Shown here in pieces: positions 13,716 to 21,498 of a stretch of DNA of 33,205 nt (position 1 is the stretch's first letter; every line of letters begins with the position of its first letter). Source of the stretch: an uncultured Clostridia bacterium (lineage in GTDB: Bacteria > Bacillota > Clostridia > UBA1381); assembly GCA_947631085.1 (NCBI GenBank), contig CANRJY010000023.1, forward strand, positions 1 to 33,205. The letters run 5' to 3'. A program made the translations under genes and the position numbers. A model generated the notes under the pieces. It made no database searches. It had not been told where the DNA came from and was given only the letters and a program-made list of their open reading frames with translations.

Positions 13716-14450
13716 ATGAGTGATGTAATCAGTATCAGCCGTCTCACGAAGCTATACAGAAACGGCAGAGGAATAAAAAATATAAGTCTCACGGTTGAGG
13801 AGGGCGACATTGTCGGTCTCCTCGGACCGAACGGCTCGGGCAAGACCACGATAATGAAATGCATTCTGGGCTTGAACCGCTTTTCGCAGGGTGAAATAAA
13901 GGTTTTCGGCAAGGATTTGAACGATAATTTCGAGGAAATAATGCGCGAGGTCGGCGCGCTCGTCGAAGCTCCCGCGATACATAAGGACTTGAGCGCGTAT
14001 CAGAACTTGGCTCTGCGCGCGGGAATTTACGGCGGAGTTCCGCAGGCGCGTATAGAGCGCGTGCTCGACATGGTGCATCTGCTCCAATACAAAAAGGACA
14101 AAGCGGGGCGCTTTTCGCTCGGAATGAAACAGCGATTGGGGCTTGCGTCCGCGTTTCTGACCGAGCCGAAGCTGATGATACTCGACGAGCCTGTAAACGG
14201 ACTGGACATCGAAGGAGTAGTCGAGGTGCGCGAGATAATAAAGCGGATGCGCGACGAAAAGGGCGCGTCGTTCCTTATCTCGAGCCACATGGCGGGCGAG
14301 ATAGAAAAGACGTGCAACAAGGTGGCGGTGATGTACGAAGGAGAGCTGATAGCGTTTGAAACGACCGAAAACGCGCTCAGGCTGCACCCGTCGCTGGAGG
14401 ACTATTTCCTTGACGTAGTGAAAGAAAAGCGGGGTGAGGTTATCATATGA
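13716..14450 (+). CDS. ABC transporter ATP-binding protein (BcrA/ABC-2 type)
   Basis: This 244-residue ATPase subunit contains Walker A GPNGSGKT (37-44), the signature FSLGMKQRLGLA near residue 133, Walker B LMILDEP near 155 and a switch histidine in ISSHM. The overall pattern, with VGALVEAPAIHKDLSAYQNL after the Q-loop, is that of bacitracin/lantibiotic-immunity type ABC-2 exporters. It would power the permease encoded directly downstream, whose ATG overlaps this gene's stop (ATGA at 14447-14450). The substrate is unknown; antimicrobial peptide or cell-envelope stress export is the usual role of this subfamily and fits the two-component system nearby. Confidence 0.92.
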   Translation: MSDVISISRLTKLYRNGRGIKNISLTVEEGDIVGLLGPNGSGKTTIMKCILGLNRFSQGEIKVFGKDLNDNFEEIMREVGALVEAPAIHKDLSAYQNLALRAGIYGGVPQARIERVLDMVHLLQYKKDKAGRFSLGMKQRLGLASAFLTEPKLMILDEPVNGLDIEGVVEVREIIKRMRDEKGASFLISSHMAGEIEKTCNKVAVMYEGELIAFETTENALRLHPSLEDYFLDVVKEKRGEVII

Positions 14451-15193
14451 GTGGCTTGATTTTGGGTATGAAAAACGAATTTTATAAAATTCTCCACCGC
14501 AAAAAGTATATCGTGCTTTTTGCGATAGGAGCGTTGATATGTATAGGACGGCTCGGCGGCGGAATGTTGATTTCGAAAATTTCGTCGGGAATAGTGGATA
14601 TTCAGACGAATATGCCGCTCGGCATGATGCGTCTTATGACGGACATACTCGCGCCGCTGATAATATTCATGGCGGTAACTGACCTTTTCGCGAGCGAGAT
14701 CCAGGAGGACACGCTCAAAACCGCGATAATGGCGCCGATCACGCGCGCGAAGGTGCTCGTGTCAAAAGCGGCGGCGGTGTTCCTGCTATGCGCGGCGTAT
14801 TATATCGGCTATTACCTTGTTTGTTTGATTTTGCAAATCATATCGGGCAACGTGAACGCGTCGGTAATGACAGCGGCGTTCGGTGCGTATATGCTCGATT
14901 TGATGCCGCTTATCGCGGTGATAGGCTTCGCGGTGCTGATAAACATGATTTCAAAAAGCCCGTCGCTCGCGATGCTCCTGTGTATAGCGGTCTATGTGAT
15001 TTTCAAATATATGGAATATTACGTCTCGCCGATGGGACAAATGCTGTTTACATCGTACTCGCAGTGGCACAAGCTATGGATGGGGAGCCTGCTGCCCTTC
15101 CGTTCAATGGCAGCGAAGGTAGGAATTTTAAGCGGCTCGGTCTTGATTTTGTACACGATTTCGTATATAATATTTGATAGAAAAGACATATAA
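14447..15193 (+). CDS. ABC-2 type permease
   Basis: The product is 248 residues with about six hydrophobic segments: residues 20-40, 60-85 (LAPLIIFMAVTDLFASEI), 100-130, 145-170, 175-195 and 225-242. It starts MSGLILGMKNEFYKILHRKK, the usual cytoplasmic lead-in of BcrB/ABC-2 permeases (short, basic, KNEFYKI). SEIQEDTLKTAIMAPITRAKVLVSKA is a typical ABC-2 cytoplasmic segment coupling to the ATPase. The 4-base overlap with the ATPase gene indicates a translational pair. It probably forms a dimeric exporter in the cytoplasmic membrane. Confidence 0.88.
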   Translation: MSGLILGMKNEFYKILHRKKYIVLFAIGALICIGRLGGGMLISKISSGIVDIQTNMPLGMMRLMTDILAPLIIFMAVTDLFASEIQEDTLKTAIMAPITRAKVLVSKAAAVFLLCAAYYIGYYLVCLILQIISGNVNASVMTAAFGAYMLDLMPLIAVIGFAVLINMISKSPSLAMLLCIAVYVIFKYMEYYVSPMGQMLFTSYSQWHKLWMGSLLPFRSMAAKVGILSGSVLILYTISYIIFDRKDI

Positions 15194-15229
15194 GGCGCAA
15201 ATCGGAATGTATTTTAACCGAACACACCC

Positions 15230-15254
15230 GTAGGGGCGGATATTATCCGCCCGC
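15230..15254. repeat. Short palindromic repeat, copy 1
   Basis: GTAGGGGCGG, six bases, then CCGCCCGC. A related copy, GTAGGGGCGG followed by CCGTCCGC, lies at 15952-15976 beyond the next gene. The short intergenic stretch 15194-15297 holds nothing else I can identify. Confidence 0.7.
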
Positions 15255-15297
15255 ATCTCCGACGATACATTCTGCAAGCGCCTAAGGACGTGATACT

Positions 15298-15939
15298 GTG
15301 TACATAAAAAACCGCCTTCTATCAATCTCATTCAAGCTCGCCGCCGCGTCGGCGTTCGTATGCGGAATGATTATCCAATGTATTGTAGATCCCTCATTTT
15401 TGCATTGGGATATGTTCGCGTATTTCACCGTAACGAGCAACGCGCTATGCGCGGCGTACCTGCTTGCGGCGGCGATATTCGGGCGGGATTTCCTTCCGAG
15501 ATTAAACGGCGCGGTTGTAATGTGCGTGGCGCTGACGATGGCGGCGTATCATTTCATGCTCGCGAAAAGCGGCTTTGAAATGGACGGAGCAAACGCAATC
15601 TCGAATACGCTCCTGCACTACATATCCCCGTCGGCTGCCATACTCGATTGGCTCCTGTTCGCGAAAAAGGGCGGATTTAAAATATACGATCCGTTTCTGT
15701 GGACGATGATCCCGACGGCGTATCTCGCGGCGGTGATGATTTGGGGCGATTATGTGGAATGGTATCCGTACATATTTTTAAACGTATCCGAAATCGGCGC
15801 GCGGACGGCTGTAATATGCGTAGGCGCGATCACGGCGGCGTATGTAACCGGCGGATACGCGCTGTGCGGGATTGATAAAATTTTGCGAAAAAACCCCTCC
15901 GACGCCTGCGGCGCCACCTCCCCTAGTAGGGGAGGCTGA
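15298..15939 (+). CDS. Pr6Pr-like integral membrane protein
   Basis: The 213-residue product has about six membrane segments. The layout recalls the Pr6Pr family: FAYFTVTSNALCAAYLL near residue 40, YHFMLAKSG, LLHYISPSAAILDWLLF near residue 100, then the basic turn FKIYDPFLW and a WYPYIFLNV segment. The family function is unknown. I used the GTG at 15298 with AAGGA about 10 bases upstream. The last 15 or so residues (NPSDACGATSPSRGG) are encoded by a dispersed repeat, so the native C-terminus was probably lost or replaced. Palindromic repeats flank the gene on both sides, so membership in the upstream ABC operon is uncertain. Confidence 0.7.
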   Translation: MYIKNRLLSISFKLAAASAFVCGMIIQCIVDPSFLHWDMFAYFTVTSNALCAAYLLAAAIFGRDFLPRLNGAVVMCVALTMAAYHFMLAKSGFEMDGANAISNTLLHYISPSAAILDWLLFAKKGGFKIYDPFLWTMIPTAYLAAVMIWGDYVEWYPYIFLNVSEIGARTAVICVGAITAAYVTGGYALCGIDKILRKNPSDACGATSPSRGG

Positions 15940-15976
15940 TGATCAGAAGCGGTAGGGGCGGTCATCAGCCGTCCGC
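15892..15976. repeat. Composite dispersed repeat forming the end of the Pr6Pr-like gene
   Basis: It begins AACCCCTCCGACGCCTGCGG, continues into the perfect hairpin CCTCCCCT-AGT-AGGGGAGG (15917-15935), and ends in the second GTAGGGGCGG palindrome (15952-15976). Such SPSRGG-encoding repeats are widespread in clostridial genomes. This copy supplies the end of one gene and leaves only about 20 bases before the next. Confidence 0.7.
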
Positions 15977-15997
15977 TGTCAATAAACAAAACGAACC

Positions 15998-17146
15998 ATG
16001 AAGATAAAAACCAAATTTACCATCTATAATCTAATAATGCTGGTAGCGCCCATCGCTATGATAGGCGTTATCAGCATATGTTTTTTTCTCGTGTTCGTGA
16101 TGCGTTTTCCCGTCGAGGAAATGCACATAACTCGCGCCGCATTGATAAACCCTGCCACACTCATACGCGCGGTAGGCACGTTTTTCCGCGACAATCCGAG
16201 TGCGATTTATTGGGTGCTTGTATGGGCAACGCTGTGCGGAATGGTTTTGATCATCACTCTCACCGTGCTCACAAATATGCTCGCGCACAGCATAACAAAG
16301 CCGATAACGGCTCTCGCCGAGGCTGCGGATAAGGTGAGCGACGGTGATTTATCGTTTGAGGTGCTCGGCAGTCAGTACGGTGAAATTGACGATTTATGCG
16401 CGAATTTCGAAAATATGCGTCAATCCCTCAAACGCGCGGAGGAAAAGGAGCGGCTGATGAAGCGTGAGCGGAGTATGCTTTTGGCTAATATATCGCACGA
16501 TTTAAAAACGCCCGTAACCTCGATAAAGGGCTACATCGAGGGCATCCGCGACGGAATAGCCGACACGCCCGAGAAAACGGAAAAATATCTCGACACGATC
16601 TACGCGAAAGCGGTCGCGATAGACGATATGGTAAACAACCTCTCCACGCTCTCGAAGCTGGAGCTGTCAAAACTGCAATTCGATTTCGTAATGGCTGATT
16701 TCATAGGCTTCCTGCGCGATTTTATAAACGACTACCGCCTCGATCTGGAAAAAAACAACATGGAGCTGACGCTTGATTTGCCAAACGAGAAAGCGTACGT
16801 AAAGCTCGACTACGAAAAAATGAGCCGCGTTATCGCGAACATAATCGACAACGCGATAAAATACAAAAAAGGAAACAGCGGCTCTCTCGCGGTATCGGTG
16901 ACGATCGAGGACGGCGGCGTGTACGCGCATTTCACGGACGACGGAATAGGCATAGAAAACTCGGAGCTTCGCAAGGTATTCGAGGGCTTTTACCGAGTTG
17001 ACGCGGCGAGAAGCATTAAAGGCAGCGGACTTGGCTTGGGCATAGCGAAGCAGATAGTAGAAAAGCACGGCGGCAAAATTTGGCTCAGAAGCCCCGGCGA
17101 GGGCAAAGGCACGACGGCGGAAATATATCTGCCGATTATAAAATAG
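15998..17146 (+). CDS. Sensor histidine kinase
   Basis: This is a 382-residue membrane kinase. Two membrane segments (about 12-35 and 70-94) flank a short extracytoplasmic loop of about 35 residues. A HAMP domain follows (about 95-145). The HisKA motif ANISHDLKTPVTSIKGYI has phospho-acceptor His167. HATPase boxes are N (NIIDNAIKYKKG), G1 (DDGIGI) and G2 (GSGLGLGIAKQI). The short loop is typical of kinases that sense through a transporter or inside the membrane, so the nearby ABC unit is a candidate partner. No good ribosome binding site precedes the ATG, because repeat DNA ends about 20 bases upstream. The response regulator follows after a 348-base gap occupied by a toxin-antitoxin locus. 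Confidence 0.93.
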   Translation: MKIKTKFTIYNLIMLVAPIAMIGVISICFFLVFVMRFPVEEMHITRAALINPATLIRAVGTFFRDNPSAIYWVLVWATLCGMVLIITLTVLTNMLAHSITKPITALAEAADKVSDGDLSFEVLGSQYGEIDDLCANFENMRQSLKRAEEKERLMKRERSMLLANISHDLKTPVTSIKGYIEGIRDGIADTPEKTEKYLDTIYAKAVAIDDMVNNLSTLSKLELSKLQFDFVMADFIGFLRDFINDYRLDLEKNNMELTLDLPNEKAYVKLDYEKMSRVIANIIDNAIKYKKGNSGSLAVSVTIEDGGVYAHFTDDGIGIENSELRKVFEGFYRVDAARSIKGSGLGLGIAKQIVEKHGGKIWLRSPGEGKGTTAEIYLPIIK

Positions 17147-17148
17147 TG

Positions 17149-17177
17149 TTGACAATTACGGCGGTTTGTGATATTAT
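17149..17177 (+). promoter_or_regulatory. Antitoxin RNA promoter, locus 4
   Basis: TTGACA (17149-17154), 17 bases and TATTAT (17172-17177). It begins 3 bases after the kinase stop codon. Transcription would start near 17184. Confidence 0.75.
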
Positions 17178-17183
17178 AATAAA

Positions 17184-17285
17184 GGAAAAGGATGACTAAG
17201 TTATCCCGCATTTAAGAAGTTTGTAGAAAGAAATTACTTCTACGCAAACCGCTCATTAACGGAGATAATGGGCGGTTATTTCTTT
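17184..17285 (+). ncRNA. Antisense RNA of toxin locus 4
   Basis: This is a predicted RNA of about 100 bases. Its first 25 bases (GGAAAAGGATGAC, a short gap, GTTATCCCG; 17184-17208) nearly repeat the first bases of the toxin mRNA. It holds the family hairpin GTAGAA...TTCTAC (17223-17243). It ends at a 12-bp stem (17247-17258 with 17266-17277) followed by ATTTCTTT, which overlaps the toxin's last codons. It is oriented with the kinase and regulator genes and convergent with the toxin. Confidence 0.75.
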
Positions 17286-17350
17286 ATGTTCTTGATTATT
17301 TCAAGAATAATAATTAGAATTACTATATCAAGAATTAAATCAATATTCAT
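17276..17350 (-). CDS. Type I toxin-like membrane peptide, locus 4
   Basis: This is a 24-residue peptide, MNIDLILDIVILIIILEIIK followed by four more residues ending in two lysines. It is almost entirely isoleucine and leucine with acidic residues at positions 4, 8 and 17, a plausible single membrane helix. AAAGGAGG lies 7 bases upstream of the ATG but pairs with CTTCC just before it. It has its own promoter at 17410-17438 and a convergent antisense RNA. It does not share the MTVYDAI start of loci 1 and 2; its place in the family rests on the shared RNA architecture. It lies antisense between the kinase and response-regulator genes. Confidence 0.72.
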   Translation of the reverse strand: MNIDLILDIVILIIILEIIKNIKK

Positions 17351-17357
17351 ATTAACA

Positions 17358-17402
17358 CCTCCTTTGGGGAAGCGTCGGGATAACCGCCCGTCATCCTTTT
17401 CC
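17358..17402 (-). promoter_or_regulatory. Locus 4 toxin leader: inverted-repeat arm and SD hairpin
   Basis: The first 27 bases of the predicted mRNA (17402 down to 17376) read GGAAAAGGATGAC, five bases, GTTATCCCG. Their inverted copy is at 17184-17208 near the 3' end of a full-length transcript. Then CTTCC (17372-17368) can pair with the Shine-Dalgarno GGAGG (17362-17358). Confidence 0.65.
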
Positions 17403-17409
17403 GAATTTT

Positions 17410-17438
17410 ATTTTACCACAAGGTGCCGAAGTTGTCAA
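17410..17438 (-). promoter_or_regulatory. Toxin promoter, locus 4
   Basis: On the minus strand, perfect TTGACA (17433-17438), 17 bases and TAAAAT (17410-17415) with a TG extended -10. Its -35 overlaps a possible -35 for the response regulator on the other strand. Confidence 0.75.
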
Positions 17439-17460
17439 AGAAATGCGGAAAATGTAAAAC
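17432..17460 (+). promoter_or_regulatory. Possible weak promoter for the response regulator
   Basis: TTGTCA (17432-17437), 17 bases and TAAAAC (17455-17460). The -10 is poor. If real, it shares its -35 DNA with the divergent toxin promoter. Confidence 0.35.
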
Positions 17461-17494
17461 GGATGTCAAACTGTTGTAAAGAAAGGAAATTACA

Positions 17495-18166
17495 ATGTAC
17501 AGCATATTGATAATAGAGGACGACAAAAGCATCGCGGAGTTGGAGCGGGATTATCTCGAAATCAACGGCTTCAAATGCGAGATAGCGCAGCGCGGCACAA
17601 CGGGGCTTGAAAAGGCGCTCGCCAACGACTATGACCTGCTCATCGTGGACATAATGCTCCCGGGCATGGACGGCTTCGAGGTAATCACGGAGCTTCGCAA
17701 AAAGAAGCAAACTCCGGTGATATTCCTCTCCGCGAAAAACAGCGACATAGACAAAATACGCGGCTTGGGTCTGGGCGCGGACGATTACATGACAAAGCCG
17801 TTCTCCCCGAACGAGCTTGTCGCGCGCGTCAAGGCACACATCTCGCGTCACGAAATACTCACGCGCGGCGGCGGTGATATAATAAGCGTGCGGAGCCTGA
17901 TAATCGACAAGGACGCGCACAAGGTAAGCGTCGGCGGCAAGGAAATAACAATGACCGCGAAGGAATACGACCTGCTCGTTTTTCTCGCGGAGCACCCGAA
18001 CCGCACGTTTTCAAAGGATCTATTGTTCGACCGCATTTGGGGCATGGACGCGGTAGGGGACGTATCGACGGTGACGGTGCATATACAGCGCGTGCGCGAC
18101 AAGATAAACTTAAACGGCGAAAAATTTATAGAAACGGTCTGGGGCGTCGGCTACAGATTTGCATAG
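17495..18166 (+). CDS. OmpR/PhoB-family response regulator
   Basis: The 223-residue regulator has a receiver domain with the acidic pair ED(D) at 8-10, phospho-acceptor Asp52 in LLIVDIMLPGMDG, Ser/Thr switch SA at 79-80 and Lys101 in MTKPF. The C-terminal winged helix (about 125-223) shows the usual TAKEYDLLVFLAEHPNRTFSK and VTVHIQRVRDKI, ending GVGYRFA. GAAAGGAAAT precedes the ATG. The cognate kinase is most likely the one directly upstream, although a toxin-antitoxin locus separates them. mnmA starts 9 bases after the stop, so the two are probably co-transcribed. Confidence 0.94.
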   Translation: MYSILIIEDDKSIAELERDYLEINGFKCEIAQRGTTGLEKALANDYDLLIVDIMLPGMDGFEVITELRKKKQTPVIFLSAKNSDIDKIRGLGLGADDYMTKPFSPNELVARVKAHISRHEILTRGGGDIISVRSLIIDKDAHKVSVGGKEITMTAKEYDLLVFLAEHPNRTFSKDLLFDRIWGMDAVGDVSTVTVHIQRVRDKINLNGEKFIETVWGVGYRFA

Positions 18167-18175
18167 GTGATATAA

Positions 18176-19255
18176 ATGACTGAACAGAAAAGCGTTATGA
18201 TAGGCATGTCGGGCGGCGTGGACAGCTCGGTTGCGGCGGCTCTGTTAAAGGAGCAGGGCTACCGCGTGATTGGCGTGACAATGCGTCTTTGGACATATTC
18301 GGACGATAATCCGAATCACGAGGGCTGCTGCTCGGAAAGCGCTGTCGAGGACGCGCGCAGGGTCTGCGATAAGCTCGACATTGATTTTTATGTTCTTAAC
18401 TTCAAGGACATATTCAAGCGCGAGGTGGTCGATTATTTCGTTGACGAGTACAAGCGCGGCAGAACGCCGAATCCGTGTATCATGTGCAATAAAAAGCTGA
18501 AATTCGGCGAAATGCTGCGCCGCGCGAAGGCTATGGATATAGATTACATCGCGACGGGGCATTACGCGGTGATAGAAAAGGACGAAAACGGAAAATACCG
18601 CCTGAGAATGTCAAGGGCGGCGAAAAAGGATCAGAGCTACGTCCTGTATAATTTTACGCAGGAGCAGCTCGCGCACACATTGATGCCGCTCGGGGCGTAC
18701 ACAAAGGACGAGGTTCGTTCTCTTGCGGAAAAATACGGCTTGGCAGTCGCGAACAAGCCCGACAGCCAGGAAATCTGCTTTGTTGAGGACGGCAAATATG
18801 CGGATTTCATTACGGATTACGGAAATTACACGCCTAAAGAGGGCGATATTTTAGACATAGACGGAAATGTGATAGGAACGCACAGAGGACTTATACATTA
18901 TACGATCGGTCAACGCAAGGGAATAGGCGCGTACGGCAGACCGATGTTTATTATGAAGATAGATCCGCAAACGAATACGATCACGCTCGGCGAAAAGGGC
19001 ATGGAGTTTTCGAAAAGTCTTATCGCGGAAGACGTAAATTTCATTTCGGGCGAAGCTCCGACCGAGCCTATACGCGTACAGGTAAAGGTACGCTATCAGG
19101 CGAAGCCCGCTCCCGCGACGCTTTTTGCCGAAAACGATCGCGTCAGAATAGATTTCGACGAGCCGCAGCGCGCGGTAACCCCGGGACAGGCGGCGGTATT
19201 CTACGACGGCGATATAGTTCTCGGCGGCGGTACGGTGATAGAAAAACAGGACTGA
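18176..19255 (+). CDS. mnmA: tRNA-specific 2-thiouridylase MnmA
   Basis: This enzyme makes the 2-thio group of wobble uridine 34 in tRNAs for Lys, Glu and Gln, using ATP and a persulfide. The 359-residue length is normal. The PP-loop GMSGGVDSS is at residues 10-18. The tRNA-binding segment RTPNPCIMCNKKLKF carries the first catalytic cysteine (Cys103), and SQEICFVED carries the second (Cys199). The central TGHYA and C-terminal GQAAVFYDGD motifs are standard. It follows the response regulator by 9 bases and runs convergently towards gyrB. Confidence 0.96.
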   Translation: MTEQKSVMIGMSGGVDSSVAAALLKEQGYRVIGVTMRLWTYSDDNPNHEGCCSESAVEDARRVCDKLDIDFYVLNFKDIFKREVVDYFVDEYKRGRTPNPCIMCNKKLKFGEMLRRAKAMDIDYIATGHYAVIEKDENGKYRLRMSRAAKKDQSYVLYNFTQEQLAHTLMPLGAYTKDEVRSLAEKYGLAVANKPDSQEICFVEDGKYADFITDYGNYTPKEGDILDIDGNVIGTHRGLIHYTIGQRKGIGAYGRPMFIMKIDPQTNTITLGEKGMEFSKSLIAEDVNFISGEAPTEPIRVQVKVRYQAKPAPATLFAENDRVRIDFDEPQRAVTPGQAAVFYDGDIVLGGGTVIEKQD

Positions 19256-19279
19256 TTTAATCAGCCCTGCTTCTTTTTT
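19247..19279. terminator. Bidirectional terminator between mnmA and gyrB
   Basis: Stem CAGGACTGA / TCAGCCCTG (19247-19255 with 19261-19269, one G-U pair) with CTTCTTTTTT on the plus side and TTTTTC on the minus side. The mnmA stop codon lies in the stem. Confidence 0.75.
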
Positions 19280-21200
19280 ATATATCAAGATTTGAAACAT
19301 ACTTCGCGTTTTCCTCGATAAACTCGCGGCGCGGCTCTACCTTGTCGCCCATGAGCACCGTAAACGTAGCGTCGGCGGCTATCGCGTCGCTTAAGTCAAC
19401 GCGCAGAATAGTGCGCTTTTCGGGATCCATCGTCGTTTCCTTAAGCTCGCCAGGGTCCATCTCTCCAAGACCCTTGTACCGCTGCACCTTCGCGCCGCTT
19501 CCCAATTCCGCTATCAGCGCGTCGCGCTCGTCCTCGGTGTACGCGAACTTCTCAACGAGGTTCTTGTTCTTGCCCTTAAACACCTTATAAAGCGGCGGCT
19601 GCGCGATATAAATGTTGCCGTTTTCGATAAGCGGACGCATATAGCGGAAGAAGAACGTCAAAAGCAGCGTTCTGATATGCGCGCCGTCAACATCGGCGTC
19701 CGCCATGATTATTACCTTGCCGTATTTGAGGTTGTTTATGTCAAAATCCTCGCCTATTCCCGTGCCGAGAGCCTGAATTACAGGCAACAGCTTTTCATTC
19801 GAGTATACCTTGTCGATACGCGATTTCTCGACGTTTAGCATTTTGCCCCACAGCGGTAGAATAGCCTGGAATTTTCTGTATCTGCCCTGCTTCGCGCTTC
19901 CGCCCGCACTGTCGCCCTCGACGATGAACAGCTCCGCGTAGTCCGCGCCCTCGTCGGCGCATCTTGCGAGCTTACCTAAAAGCGACGAATTTGACGAGCC
20001 CGCGTTTTTACGCGTGTTGTCGCGCGCGCGTTTCGCGGCTTCTCTCGCTCTCGCGGCTGTCAATGTCTTGTCGAGTATCAGCTTCGCAATTCTCGGATTT
20101 TCCTCCAGGAACGACGATAATTTATCGTTAAGCGCGCTTTCAACGAGCGTTCTCGCCTCGCTGTTGCCGAGCTTCGCCTTTGTCTGTCCCTCGAACTGCG
20201 CGTCCTCGACCTTTACGCTGATAACTGCCGTCAAGCCCTCGCGCGTGTCCTCACCCGAGAGGTTCTGATCCTTGTCCTTTAAAATTTTATATTTTCTCGC
20301 ATAGTCGTTAAACACGCGCGTAAGTCCCGCCTTAAAGCCCGTTTCGTGCGTGCCGCCGTCGTTGGTGTGAATATTGTTCGCGAAGCTCAGAAGCGTTTCG
20401 TTGTACGCCGTGGTATACTGCATCGCGACCTCGACCTCCATACCCTTGCGTTTCGCCTCGAAGTATATAACGTCGTCATGGAGCGGGTCTTTATTGCGGT
20501 TGATGTACGTCACGAACTCCTTGATTCCGCCCTCCGCGTACAGCGTTTTCGGAGCGTGCTCGTCCGAGCGGAAATCGCTGAACACGATTTTTACGCCCTT
20601 GTTCAGAAACGCCTGCTCGCGTAAGCGTTTGAGCAGAATGTCATAGTCAAACTCGACCGTTTCAAATATTTCGGGATCGGGCTTAAACGTGATTTTCGTT
20701 CCCGTCTTGTCCGTGTCGCCGATCACCTTCAGCTTGCACGTCGGAACGCCGCGCTCGTAGCTCTGATAGTGGATATGCTCGCCGTCCGAAACCTCGACCT
20801 CGAGACTTTCCGAAAGCGCGTTTACAACGGACGAGCCGACGCCGTGCAGACCGCCCGATACCTTATATCCGCCGCCGCCGAACTTACCGCCCGCGTGGAG
20901 GATCGTAAGAACGACCTCGACCGTCGGAATACCCTGCTGCGGGTGGATACCAACCGGGATACCGCGTCCGTTATCGGAAACGGTAACGGAGCCGTCGGCG
21001 TTCAGATTTACGATAATCTCAGTACAATATCCCGCCAAAGCCTCGTCGATAGAGTTATCCACGATCTCGTAAACAAGATGATGCAGACCCGCCGCCGACG
21101 TCGAGCCGATATACATACCCGGGCGTTTTCTCACCGCGTCAAGTCCTTCGAGAACCTGTATTTGGTTTTCGTCGTATTTTACTTCTACTCTTTCGCTCAT
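19278..21200 (-). CDS. gyrB: DNA gyrase subunit B
   Basis: This is the ATPase subunit of gyrase, which introduces negative supercoils together with GyrA. The 640-residue length is standard. GHKL ATPase motifs are [26 protein letters not shown] and [21 protein letters not shown] motifs are EGDSAGGSA and [14 protein letters not shown], and the C-terminus ends [18 protein letters not shown] lies before the ATG. It is the last gene of a minus-strand run recJ-rel-yaaA-recF-remB-gyrB. gyrA does not follow, which is unusual for Firmicutes, where gyrB-gyrA is common. Confidence 0.98.
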   Translation of the reverse strand: MSERVEVKYDENQIQVLEGLDAVRKRPGMYIGSTSAAGLHHLVYEIVDNSIDEALAGYCTEIIVNLNADGSVTVSDNGRGIPVGIHPQQGIPTVEVVLTILHAGGKFGGGGYKVSGGLHGVGSSVVNALSESLEVEVSDGEHIHYQSYERGVPTCKLKVIGDTDKTGTKITFKPDPEIFETVEFDYDILLKRLREQAFLNKGVKIVFSDFRSDEHAPKTLYAEGGIKEFVTYINRNKDPLHDDVIYFEAKRKGMEVEVAMQYTTAYNETLLSFANNIHTNDGGTHETGFKAGLTRVFNDYARKYKILKDKDQNLSGEDTREGLTAVISVKVEDAQFEGQTKAKLGNSEARTLVESALNDKLSSFLEENPRIAKLILDKTLTAARAREAAKRARDNTRKNAGSSNSSLLGKLARCADEGADYAELFIVEGDSAGGSAKQGRYRKFQAILPLWGKMLNVEKSRIDKVYSNEKLLPVIQALGTGIGEDFDINNLKYGKVIIMADADVDGAHIRTLLLTFFFRYMRPLIENGNIYIAQPPLYKVFKGKNKNLVEKFAYTEDERDALIAELGSGAKVQRYKGLGEMDPGELKETTMDPEKRTILRVDLSDAIAADATFTVLMGDKVEPRREFIEENAKYVSNLDI

Positions 21201-21237
21201 TGAAATTTCTCCTGTTCTATTTAAATCTTATTTTTTA

Positions 21238-21498
21238 CTATATTATCGATGTTGTTGCGCGTCTTGCCAATATTTTTGACGCAAGCGACGAGAAATAAAC
21301 CCTCGTTTCGCCGTCTCTTCCAACGGTTACGACATAGGATTTGGGTAAATCCCCTGCCGCGTCTATGATTATTCCGCCGCGCTGCGCCTTCGGAAGAAAG
21401 CTCTTTCCGAGCCGCGAAACGGTTGTGTTGTCCATATCGAAAATGCCGATTATATCGCGCTTTCTTACGATTATGTCCGAGCCTATGTTCAGATACAT
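21238..21498 (-). CDS. remB: DUF370 family protein, RemB-like
   Basis: This is an 86-residue DUF370 protein (MYLNIGSDIIVRKRDIIGIF and IIIDAAGDLPKSYVVT segments). In Bacillus subtilis, RemB (YaaB) lies between recF and gyrB and takes part in biofilm matrix regulation with the DNA-binding RemA. The identical gene position here supports RemB over RemA. The ATG lies inside the end of recF (10-base overlap) with AAGGGAGG in the recF coding sequence, so the genes are coupled. Confidence 0.88.
   Translation of the reverse strand: MYLNIGSDIIVRKRDIIGIFDMDNTTVSRLGKSFLPKAQRGGIIIDAAGDLPKSYVVTVGRDGETRVYFSSLASKILARRATTSII

Noticed and set aside
17219-17400. Small-molecule riboswitch or attenuator between the kinase and regulator genes
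   Set aside because: The hairpins, promoter pair and minus-strand peptide match the toxin-antitoxin architecture of the other three loci, which explains all of the structure.
21050-21065. TTATCCACG, similar to a DnaA box, near recF-gyrB, as a sign of oriC
   Set aside because: It is a single copy inside the gyrB coding sequence (the IVDNS motif); there is no cluster of boxes, AT-rich unwinding region or dnaA.
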